6,613 nt of DNA from B18-G2 sp964432835 (GTDB lineage Archaea; Thermoplasmatota; E2; DHVEG-1; B18-G2), in the NCBI GenBank assembly GCA_964432835.1, contig CAYSPA010000066.1:1-6613 (forward strand). Direction: 5' to 3'. Position 1 is the first letter of the stretch. Each line of letters begins with the position of its first letter. Below are positions 1 to 6,582 of the stretch, one piece after another. The translations under genes were made by a program, and so were the position numbers. The notes beneath the pieces are model-generated. The model worked only from the letters and a program-made list of their open reading frames with translations, searched no databases and was not told the DNA's origin.

Positions 1-52
1 TCCCTCCACCTCCAGTTTGTAGTAAATATCAGATTTAAATATTTATATTTTT
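1..52 (-). promoter_or_regulatory. Promoter and ribosome site of a divergent gene starting left of the window
   Basis: Read leftward, an AT-rich TATA-like element (TATAAATA at 47 down to 40, inside a longer A/T run from about 52 to 34) is followed about 25-30 nt later by GGAGGTGGAGGGA (13 down to 1). This is a near-perfect archaeal Shine-Dalgarno sequence. The spacing fits a transcript starting around position 17 and a start codon just beyond base 1. The gene itself is not in the window, so its product is unknown. It would be transcribed divergently from sepF. Confidence 0.6.
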
Positions 53-62
53 ACCTTGGGTA

Positions 63-89
63 CTTCGAAATCATTTGTGAATGACGAAG
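63..89. repeat. Inverted repeat between two divergent promoters (operator or hairpin candidate)
   Basis: CTTCG (63-67), AAA, TCATT (71-75), TGTG (76-79), AATGA (80-84), CGAAG (85-89). The arms give a perfect 10-bp stem with a 4-nt loop and a 3-nt bulge on the left arm. It lies between the leftward promoter (1-52) and the rightward sepF promoter (about 170-219). A regulator-binding site for one or both genes is the simplest reading. A transcript hairpin is possible only if transcription crosses it. Function is inferred from position alone. Confidence 0.4.
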
Positions 90-169
90 GTCTTCTCTCT
101 TAAAATGCGCTATATAATAGCACTATAGCTGTAAGGAATATCCACAATTAACTTCGCGCTACCCAATCT

Positions 170-219
170 CCAAAAGTTTATAAGTGAAAATACAATTTGG
201 ATAGTGGAGACAGAGGTGA
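170..219 (+). promoter_or_regulatory. sepF promoter and Shine-Dalgarno site
   Basis: CCAAAAG followed by TTTATAA (177-183) reads as an archaeal BRE plus TATA box. A transcript starting about 25 nt downstream (around 204-207) would have a leader of about 20 nt. The leader contains GAGGTGA (213-219), a strong complement to the 16S rRNA 3' end, 6 nt before the ATG at 226. This fixes the sepF start. A second TATA-like string (TATATAAT, 111-118) lies further upstream and could be an alternative promoter, but has no matching ribosome site. Confidence 0.6.
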
Positions 220-225
220 CCAACG

Positions 226-609
226 ATGGGAATCCTTGGGAAGATTTTGGGGGATAAAAAGACGGTAGAAGGGAACTACATCGACTTGGAGAAATATAGC
301 GAGATATCAACCGATACAACAACATCGACCGAACTGAAAAAGGCGAAGATGTGTGTCAGAGTGGGAGAGATTCAGAGATACGAGGATCTCAAGACGTTTC
401 TGGAGTATGTGTATGGAGGAAATGTGCTGATTTTGGATTTCTCACCTCTCGCGGAGGAGGAGGTTATTCTCAAAAGAATCACCAATGAAATTAAGAAGGC
501 GGTGCAGGACATAGATGGTGACGTTGTAGGTATAGGCGGAAACCTCATGGTTATAACTCCCAGCGGTGTCAAGGTGGATAGGAGAAAACTCAGAGGAGGG
601 TACGTCTAA
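226..609 (+). CDS. sepF: SepF-type cell division protein (archaeal SepF, DUF552 family)
   Basis: The 127-residue product has the archaeal SepF layout. Residues 1-12 (MGILGKILGDKK) form a short amphipathic helix of the kind that binds the membrane. A variable linker rich in Thr and Ser runs from about 13 to 38. The SepF fold spans about 42-124 and ends in the typical D-G-D-V-x-G-I-G-G-N-x-M-V-I-T-P-S-G-V-K pattern followed by a DRRK basic stretch. In archaea with FtsZ, SepF is the membrane anchor that tethers FtsZ at the division site, acting as a dimer on the inner face of the membrane. The length is normal and the gene looks intact. The ATG start is supported by GAGGTGA 6 nt upstream. The TAA stop overlaps the TAG stop of the convergent RPA-associated gene by 4 bases, so no intergenic terminator exists between them. 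The family call is from recognised sequence pattern, and the division role is from the known family. Confidence 0.9.
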   Translation: MGILGKILGDKKTVEGNYIDLEKYSEISTDTTTSTELKKAKMCVRVGEIQRYEDLKTFLEYVYGGNVLILDFSPLAEEEVILKRITNEIKKAVQDIDGDVVGIGGNLMVITPSGVKVDRRKLRGGYV

Positions 610-1472
610 GTCGTCTTTATCATACCAAGGACCGGCTCATAAATCAGTCCCTTATCCAGAAGTGATGATATAATTTCTTCAACGGTATCCTTATCCATTC
701 CAAGTTGCTGACACCTCTCCACGATGACGTCCCACTGCGCTCCTTTGTCCCCCTCAATCTCCTTTATTATCTCTAAAACGGTTTCTTCCATTCCATCTTT
801 TTCTTCCCGTTTCTCCTCTTGTGCTTCAATGTCGACCTCTCCCGAGAGTAATCCCTCCTCTTCGGGTAAAAGATATCTCAGAGCCTCCTCTATAGAATTC
901 AGGTACCTGTTCACGTCTATGTTTTTGTAAGATTTTATAGCTTTTATCACACCCTCGGAGAGCTGTCTGCTGTATCCGAGTTTCACAAGTTCATTGATCG
1001 ATGGGCTGGAAAGGTTCATGGCATCCCTCACCGCATTTATTCTCTCCCATGTGCTTTTGCAAGTTTCCAGTATCCACCTATCTCTCACGGAGGAGTCCAC
1101 TTCGTAAACGACTTCGGGTCTCACGGAGAGATATAACATCCCCTCTTCCGGTTCAAATATTCTAACCTTTCCCACAAATGCCAGAAATGAGGGTATTTCA
1201 ATATTCAGCAAAGTCGCTGTCACATCCGGCTGGAACTGACCCGAGTATAAGGTGTATATGCCGGTAGGGTCTGAGACGTGTGCTCTTAAAAGCTCATTCT
1301 CTTCGGAGAGAGATTCGACATCCGTTAAAACGCCCACGACAAACAGTCTGTTGATTTTGGCTCCCAGAGGTGTTATGACGTATGAGGGCTTCTTTTCGCC
1401 GGTACCTCTTATCACGACGTTCGAATCGTTATACTCGTTTGCAAAAATTCGCCAGGCCCCCTCCCTTTTCAC
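606..1472 (-). CDS. RPA-associated protein (COG3390-type, OB fold plus C-terminal winged helix)
   Basis: The 288-residue product begins at GTG, which overlaps the TGA stop of the RPA large-subunit gene as GTGA (1472-1469). GGTGGAGGGAG just upstream, within the last codons of that gene, serves as ribosome site, so the two proteins are probably made by coupled translation. Residues about 30-125 look like a single OB fold (ITPLGAKINRLFVVGVLTDV, then SDPTGIYTLYSGQF and a FVGKVRIF strand). Residues about 128-200 are helical, and about 203-228 form a Glu/Asp-rich linker. Residues about 228-288 resemble a winged-helix domain ending in LLDKGLIYEPVLGMIKTT, as in RPA32/RPA2-type subunits. Proteins of this type are encoded next to RPA in many euryarchaea and act with it on single-stranded DNA. 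Its own DNA contact and stoichiometry cannot be read from sequence. The TAG stop overlaps the sepF stop. Confidence 0.82.
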   Translation of the reverse strand: MKREGAWRIFANEYNDSNVVIRGTGEKKPSYVITPLGAKINRLFVVGVLTDVESLSEENELLRAHVSDPTGIYTLYSGQFQPDVTATLLNIEIPSFLAFVGKVRIFEPEEGMLYLSVRPEVVYEVDSSVRDRWILETCKSTWERINAVRDAMNLSSPSINELVKLGYSRQLSEGVIKAIKSYKNIDVNRYLNSIEEALRYLLPEEEGLLSGEVDIEAQEEKREEKDGMEETVLEIIKEIEGDKGAQWDVIVERCQQLGMDKDTVEEIISSLLDKGLIYEPVLGMIKTT

Positions 1473-2740
1473 CTTTCTCCCTCCACCATCTGCAGAAGTT
1501 GTTGGGCTTCGCTCGGGATATCCACATCCACAACACTTGCATCTTTTATTATTAGAGTTGTTCCGAATTCATCGCCGAAGGCATTTCCCCTCAACCTCAA
1601 CCTTTTTGTGAGTATTTTCTTCCTTATGATATCAAGGAGGTCATCTTCGCCACCATCTTTGACAATCTTTTTACAGTCCGACAGACTCATATCGATTAAT
1701 TTCTCCGTTACTTCACGGTTTGCTATCGCGCTTACGCCGGCGTAGCCGTCATCTACGATCATCTTCAATCTGAGGTCAGCCACACCTCTTACCTTACCGT
1801 GTACGCTGCATTCGCCGTTTTTTATCAATCTATTGCATTCTGGACATCTTTCCACGTATCCGGAATTTTCTTTGATTTCTATTACAGTACCCTCCGTTGT
1901 GACATCGATACCCCCTCGCATCTCAACCAATTTGTGCAGCGGAACAGAGAGAGAGCCCACACTTATATCTTCCTTAAGTTTATCCACCGTGGACCTCTCA
2001 TCGAACACTATTTGAGGTATACCTCTCCAGAACTTCGCATAGCATCCCTTTATTCTTACCACATCCCCCTCCTTGAGATCGAAGTCGTGCCAGGCTGTGA
2101 ATTGCGCTTTTCCCGTATCATCTCCGAGCACACCCGAAAATACCTTCTTCTTGATCCCATCCGTTTCAACCTCCTTTTCGGATATACTGAGTATTTTTGC
2201 CTCTATCTCTATGGGACCGAAAGTGCTGTACACATCCTTTATCTTGCACTTTTTGACATCCTGCTGGATATTCGGTATATCTCCTTCATCCAGCTTTTTT
2301 ATACCCGTCCTCTCCCCGATATTGATCTGAACCGTGCCCTGCCATTCTCTCGAGTAGGCATTTCTTATTTCGATGATGTCGCCCTTCTCCGCCGGAAAAT
2401 CGCTCCTCCATGATGTGAAGGGGAGAACGGCGGTTTCGTCTCCAAGCATTCCATAATATATTGTTTTTGTTTCTCCTTTCACATTTATTTCTCTGGTATT
2501 TTTGGTTATGAGTTTGCATATAATATTTATGCTTTGCTCATTCGGTTTTACATCCTTGAGAAATTTTCTTGTTATTTTCTTACCTCCAAATTTTCTTATC
2601 AGGCTTTTCTTTGCCTGTTCCGGAGGAACACCATATTCTATGAACCTTTTAAACTCCTTCTCTATGTTTTCTCTGCTTATACCCTCATCACCGAGCGCGG
2701 ACATGATTTCATCTATGTATGCAGAAATTTCACCATTCAT
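1469..2740 (-). CDS. Replication protein A large subunit (archaeal ssDNA-binding protein, multi-OB with zinc finger)
   Basis: This 423-residue protein binds and protects single-stranded DNA in replication, recombination and repair. Residues about 1-52 are helical and precede the OB folds, as in several archaeal RPAs. OB fold 1 spans about 57-152 and carries YGMLGDETAVLPFTSW. OB fold 2 spans about 165-256 and carries the matching SGVLGDDTGKAQFTAW. These two internal copies share the G-D-x-T-x(5)-F-T-x-W signature. The third OB region (about 268-410) holds a zinc-finger motif C299-x2-C302-x8-C311-x2-H314. The C-terminal tail is short and acidic. I chose ATG at 2740 because GGGAGG lies just before it (3-nt spacing, short) and the TATA-like box at 2771-2777 would start transcripts near 2750. 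An in-frame TTG at 2758 gives 6 more residues but has no ribosome site and would lie upstream of that transcript start. The gene is first in an operon with the RPA-associated gene. Confidence 0.9.
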   Translation of the reverse strand: MNGEISAYIDEIMSALGDEGISRENIEKEFKRFIEYGVPPEQAKKSLIRKFGGKKITRKFLKDVKPNEQSINIICKLITKNTREINVKGETKTIYYGMLGDETAVLPFTSWRSDFPAEKGDIIEIRNAYSREWQGTVQINIGERTGIKKLDEGDIPNIQQDVKKCKIKDVYSTFGPIEIEAKILSISEKEVETDGIKKKVFSGVLGDDTGKAQFTAWHDFDLKEGDVVRIKGCYAKFWRGIPQIVFDERSTVDKLKEDISVGSLSVPLHKLVEMRGGIDVTTEGTVIEIKENSGYVERCPECNRLIKNGECSVHGKVRGVADLRLKMIVDDGYAGVSAIANREVTEKLIDMSLSDCKKIVKDGGEDDLLDIIRKKILTKRLRLRGNAFGDEFGTTLIIKDASVVDVDIPSEAQQLLQMVEGER

Positions 2741-2743
2741 GTT

Positions 2744-2777
2744 CCTCCCATCTCTCAATATGAAAAGGGATATATGA
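2744..2777 (-). promoter_or_regulatory. Promoter and ribosome site of the RPA operon
   Basis: Read leftward, TTCATATATCCC (centred near 2773) is a TATA-like box. About 25 nt on, GGGAGG (2749 down to 2744) sits 3 nt before the ATG at 2740. The implied leader is very short (about 10 nt). The surrounding 90-bp gap (2741-2830) holds no clear T-rich terminator for the upstream surface-protein gene, so some read-through into the RPA genes is possible. Confidence 0.45.
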
Positions 2778-2830
2778 ATGTATGTGTTTCCGCATGCTCG
2801 CCTACTTTGCCCAGATATCTTTCTTCAGGT

Positions 2831-5800
2831 CTATCTTTTCCTTTTTTCCCTTGTTGCTGTTTTCCTTTTTCCGCTCTCTTTGTTTTTGCTCTCCTTCTTT
2901 TTTAACAAACTCACGCCAATTGATACAAGAACGACAATGAGTATCACCGCAATCACAGCTACAATCAGCTGAACATTTAATTCACTTCTTGCGTGTGGGT
3001 ATGCACTGGCACCGAACAGCATGTGACCATCAACGTACAGCTCCTCTTTCCCATCCCACTTCAATGGCTGGACATCTTCTCTCTTCCAGTGGTTTGCATC
3101 GCTGTACTCCGTACTCGGAGTCCACACCCTGAGTTTCGGATCGCCGAAGAGACAGACGTTTTCCATGAGATCCCACCACCACTGTGGCGGTTCCGTTATG
3201 TAAAGTATTCCAACTTTTTTCAACCCCTCTGAATATATCTCACCGATGGTCTTTCCAAGTGCTATCCCTCTCGGGACCATTCCCTGCCATATATCCGAGT
3301 ACCATGATGTTGCCCATGGATCCATTATCTGGAACACAGAGCCGTGTCTCACCAGGGCAACCTGCAGGTAACTCCCAGCAATCAGGCACGACGTGGCGCT
3401 GATGCCGGTGGAATGTATATTTCCAAGTGCATCGTCTATCTGCGTTCCATTATACCAGGATGTACCGAATCTTCCTAAGAATACGGTTATAACCACACCA
3501 TCGTAATAGTCCTGTGTATTCTTAAGCCAGTTCGGTACGATATGTTTGATTATAGGTATTTTCGAGAGAAGAGTTCCCACGGCATCTCTTATAGGCAATT
3601 TGGCCGGCGCCCAGTCGAAGGCGGTAGTTATAACTCCATGCATATTTGGATTTCCAAGAAGAGCCGCAAGAATACCATGAATCTCCGCAGTCAAGGTGTC
3701 GGGCTCTTCCGTAGAGCCGAGGAACCATTCATACGCCCTCCAGGGATTTGGCTCTTTCTTATAGCCCGCGAGGGGAATGGCTGGATATCCTATGGGATTC
3801 TCTCTCTTTACATCCCAGAACATCAGCAGACCGCCGTTCGTGGAGCCGCCGTGGGTATTGATGAGCCAGAGTATCACGCCGTTGTTGAGATTCTTCATGT
3901 TTGCCGAGAAATTCGTCGAATATACAGGCTCATATCCCGCGCGTTTGAGATAGAAGGGCTGTACATCTGGTGCGCTGAGATCAGGGAATATGTCACCCTT
4001 TTTGCCGTTTATCCGCTCCATCACTCCTTCGTCTATCCTCTCTCCGGTCTTACTCTCTCCGGGTATGGTGCCATCTGCACATTTGTATTTGAAACCCCAG
4101 TATTTGCTCGCCCTCGTGTTAAATCTGTAATCGTAACATATAAGAGTATCAAGAACCGGATATCTGAAACTTTCATACTTTGACTCCTTCAAGATTCTTA
4201 AACCGAGCCTTCCATACCATGGAAATCTTCTTGCACTTTTACTACCGTTTACGAGGGTAACCTCTCCATTGAGGGCGGGGTTTTCGAAGATCAGTGCGGG
4301 ATAGAATATGTTTCTGCATATCCATGTGCTCAGATCCACGGGCTGGCCAAGAAATCTTCCCGATCTCGCTTTTCCAACAAAAGCCCTGTCCCAGGTGAAA
4401 CCCAGATCAAACTGACCGGCAACCGTTATCAGGTTTTCCTCACCCTCTTTGTCAAAGCCATGCTCCTTGAGGAAGTTGTAGACCCTTCTACCGGTGATAT
4501 ACATCTCCGCCACCGTCGGTTCGTTCGAGAATCCATCCGGATATCTCCTCCAGAAATTGATGTGCCATGATGTGGCACCTGAAATTTCGGGGTGATTTTC
4601 TATTATTATAACGGGTGAGCCGTGATGCGCAGCTAAGTAGGCGGCTGGTCCTATTGCAAGCGCCCCCTTCCATTCGCCGGCGGGTTCAAGCTCGCCAACG
4701 TACCAGTATGTCCACGGATCCAAGGTGGAGAATATGATGTCATTCTGATCCGTAAGCTCTCTTATTTTATCATAGATGGAAAAACAATCGGTGAACCTCT
4801 CCATTTTGCAAATACCTTTCAGTTTTCCAATCACATCCTCTTTTGCTCTCCCACCTATATCAACGAGATATATCCTCTTTACACCGAGTTTGTACAGAAC
4901 ATTTTCCGTAACCCACGGAACTCTATCTGGTCTGGTGTAAATCAGAGGAGCGTTCAGCACGCTGGCCAGCACCGCACCCTCTGTAGCGGATGTCAGAGCA
5001 TCTCTTTCCTTCTCGGATGCTTTTTTGTCCCACGAATACGTAATTGTGAAGTTCACGGGGGTGTGTATATCTGTAAGAGCAAATACGGCAACCTTGTAAT
5101 GTTCGCTCTCCTCGCATTCACCAAGCTTTTCCATGTATAAAACCTTGTAGTTATCACCCCTCTCCTCGAAAACGGTGTCCTTGGAATCTTCATCATAACT
5201 CTTCTTGCCATCGGTTCTCGCCACGACCTCTCCGCCGGGACCTATTATTGCAATGCCAAGGTCATAGGATGGATTGTTCCATTCCAGTCTGAAAACGACA
5301 TTTTTGCATCCATACGGTGGAGAGTCGGGAATTACCAGTTCTACGCCCGGATATATCTCTATCTCCGTCTGATATACGGTCTTTCTTATGTTTTTGATAA
5401 CGTCTGTCAGTCTGCCATATCTACCGAATTTAACAAAACCGAATATACTCCCGTGTTTCTGAGGCTCTTTATCATTTGCCATTGGTATTATTGGTTTGGT
5501 TGGAGCATCCGTGAGCGCAGCCATCCACTTACCGCTCTTGTAGATAAATACGGTTGTCTTTTCGGTATCCATACCCTCTTTTGCATTCCACGCTTCGGTA
5601 ACACCTGCTTCGATCCATCCCTCGTCTCCTCTGTAGTATATCTGTAAATCTCTATCACCCGATGGGATGCTCATGTTTATGACATTTTCAAAAATTCCAG
5701 GTATGCCAAAACTCAGATAGAAACATGGATACCATGACCTGACTTTCATTATCTTGTAGCCCTCCGGAACGTAAAATTCGAAGGACTGCTGATAGATGTC

Positions 5801-6454
5801 GTTCGTCTTTTCAACCTCAAAGTGCTTCCTGATCGTTTTCTTCGGTTCGAGGTCACCCTTGATCTCGTTACTGTAATGTTCCAGGGTGTCATCTATCATC
5901 TTATCGTCTACTACGGCAACAACGGCACCATCAGAATAGCTCCAGTCATTCAACGCCAGCTTTGCAGCCAGTGTATATGGATCTGAACCGTTTATTTTCA
6001 CTATCTCTCTGGCTGGCCATTGCTTCACTTTACTTTCATCAACATTTATCAGAACCATCTGATCCAATCTACCATTACAATAGCTCATCCAGTCTTCCAT
6101 GAAGTAATCTATTCCCTTTCTTGCATCGAGGGTTCTTTCCTTGTCATTCTTCACCGGATAGGGGTCCTGGTAGAAGAGCAGAGGATGCGAGAACAATCTA
6201 TCCTTCTCTCTGTCATAGAAAACGGCGGTTGGTATCGCGGAGAGATAAGCGTAGTCATCGAGATAGCTGTTTTCATCAAAATTTACGAACGTCACCTTCC
6301 TGACGGGTACGACCGACTTCCAGGAAACGCCTTTATCATAGCCTCGATAAAAATCTTTTATGTTCGTTTTTGCCACCACTGGAAAAGAGATGCTTAGTAG
6401 CATCACAAGAATTATCCCTACAGATAAAATGTAACCCCTTTTTACCCTTTTCAT
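2831..6454 (-). CDS. Large secreted, membrane-anchored protein with PF04122-like repeats and a C25 (caspase-fold) peptidase-like C-terminal region
   Basis: Numbering is from ATG 6454 (1,207 residues). Residues 1-28 are a signal peptide (basic start, hydrophobic core, likely cut after VVA). Residues about 55-185 look like an alpha/beta module. A beta-rich stretch follows (about 220-315), then a beta-sandwich (about 367-475, DLGIAIIGPGGEVVAR near its middle). Residues about 486-553 strongly resemble a cell-wall-binding repeat 2 unit (TSATEGAVLASVLNAPLIY, then LYKLGVKRIYLV). A second similar unit lies at about 571-625 (LAIGPAAYLAAHHGSPVIII). The C-terminal region has a hydrophobic strand leading to H868-G-G (VILWLINTHGG), then TSC1023LIAGSY, GKTIGEIYSEG and CLFGDPKLRV (1101-1110). 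Together these match the order and ending of C25 gingipain-type peptidases. Residues about 1160-1183 form a membrane helix, followed by a Lys/Arg-rich cytoplasmic tail of 24 residues. N-x-S/T sites lie at about 155, 260, 468, 736, 848 and 1002. The protein should face the outside of the cell. Proteolysis is inferred; the His-Cys spacing (155) is abnormal and the domain may be inactive. The ATG at 6469 adds 5 residues but lacks a ribosome site, whereas GGGGGAG lies 6 nt before ATG 6454. Confidence 0.85.
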   Translation of the reverse strand: MKRVKRGYILSVGIILVMLLSISFPVVAKTNIKDFYRGYDKGVSWKSVVPVRKVTFVNFDENSYLDDYAYLSAIPTAVFYDREKDRLFSHPLLFYQDPYPVKNDKERTLDARKGIDYFMEDWMSYCNGRLDQMVLINVDESKVKQWPAREIVKINGSDPYTLAAKLALNDWSYSDGAVVAVVDDKMIDDTLEHYSNEIKGDLEPKKTIRKHFEVEKTNDIYQQSFEFYVPEGYKIMKVRSWYPCFYLSFGIPGIFENVINMSIPSGDRDLQIYYRGDEGWIEAGVTEAWNAKEGMDTEKTTVFIYKSGKWMAALTDAPTKPIIPMANDKEPQKHGSIFGFVKFGRYGRLTDVIKNIRKTVYQTEIEIYPGVELVIPDSPPYGCKNVVFRLEWNNPSYDLGIAIIGPGGEVVARTDGKKSYDEDSKDTVFEERGDNYKVLYMEKLGECEESEHYKVAVFALTDIHTPVNFTITYSWDKKASEKERDALTSATEGAVLASVLNAPLIYTRPDRVPWVTENVLYKLGVKRIYLVDIGGRAKEDVIGKLKGICKMERFTDCFSIYDKIRELTDQNDIIFSTLDPWTYWYVGELEPAGEWKGALAIGPAAYLAAHHGSPVIIIENHPEISGATSWHINFWRRYPDGFSNEPTVAEMYITGRRVYNFLKEHGFDKEGEENLITVAGQFDLGFTWDRAFVGKARSGRFLGQPVDLSTWICRNIFYPALIFENPALNGEVTLVNGSKSARRFPWYGRLGLRILKESKYESFRYPVLDTLICYDYRFNTRASKYWGFKYKCADGTIPGESKTGERIDEGVMERINGKKGDIFPDLSAPDVQPFYLKRAGYEPVYSTNFSANMKNLNNGVILWLINTHGGSTNGGLLMFWDVKRENPIGYPAIPLAGYKKEPNPWRAYEWFLGSTEEPDTLTAEIHGILAALLGNPNMHGVITTAFDWAPAKLPIRDAVGTLLSKIPIIKHIVPNWLKNTQDYYDGVVITVFLGRFGTSWYNGTQIDDALGNIHSTGISATSCLIAGSYLQVALVRHGSVFQIMDPWATSWYSDIWQGMVPRGIALGKTIGEIYSEGLKKVGILYITEPPQWWWDLMENVCLFGDPKLRVWTPSTEYSDANHWKREDVQPLKWDGKEELYVDGHMLFGASAYPHARSELNVQLIVAVIAVILIVVLVSIGVSLLKKKESKNKESGKRKTATREKRKR

Positions 6455-6460
6455 CTTGAA

Positions 6461-6518
6461 CTCCCCCATGCTTTGGCTTGTGCGATTATATTAATCGGTA
6501 TAAATATTTTGTCTTTCG
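6461..6518 (-). promoter_or_regulatory. Promoter and ribosome site of the large surface-protein gene
   Basis: Read leftward, CGAAAGAC (6518-6511, BRE-like) is followed by AAAATATTTATA (6510-6499, TATA box). A transcript starting about 25 nt downstream falls near 6479. The leader then contains GGGGGAG (6467-6461), which ends 6 nt before ATG 6454. The upstream ATG at 6469 overlaps this ribosome site, which argues that 6454 is the real start. Confidence 0.6.
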
Positions 6519-6542
6519 ATTATTAAAATGTTGTTATACAAT

Positions 6543-6582
6543 AATGAAAAGAAAGGAGGGAGAAAATTTATTTTTTCCTCCT
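6543..6582 (-). terminator. Possible terminator of the right-edge gene: stem-loop followed by a T-rich tract
   Basis: On the leftward strand AGGAGGAAAAAA (6582-6571) can pair with TTTCTCCCTCCT (6565-6554) in 10 of 12 positions across a 5-nt loop. A pyrimidine-rich, T-rich run (TTCTTTTCATTATTG, about 6553-6539) follows. Archaeal termination usually relies on T-rich stretches rather than hairpins, so the T tract may be the active part. The TAA stop of the edge gene lies in the loop. On the rightward strand the two mismatches become G-U pairs, so the hairpin would be fully paired there. Confidence 0.4.

Noticed and set aside
109..129. Inverted repeat GCTATA (109-114) / TATAGC (124-129), with TATATAAT inside
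   Set aside because: Only six A/T-rich pairs with a nine-base loop; expected by chance in this AT-rich region. The TATA-like string is mentioned as a possible alternative sepF promoter only.
107..161. Direct repeat GCGCTA at 107-112 and 156-161
   Set aside because: Six bases, spaced 49 bp; too short to distinguish from chance.
110..325. 71-codon leftward open frame overlapping the start of sepF
   Set aside because: Runs antisense through sepF and its promoter; the sepF frame is far better supported.
1799..2413. 204-codon open frame on + opposite the RPA gene
   Set aside because: It lies wholly antisense to a well-supported RPA gene, has no ribosome site, and its translation is an irregular mix of residues with no recognisable domain.
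2741..2830. Possible terminator or small RNA in the gap between the large surface-protein gene and RPA
   Set aside because: No convincing T-rich tract or stem-loop beyond short palindromes (AGATATCT, GCATGC); only the RPA promoter is supportable.
3542..4183. 213-codon open frame on + opposite the large surface-protein gene
   Set aside because: Antisense shadow of a coding region with clear domains; no start signal and no recognisable family.
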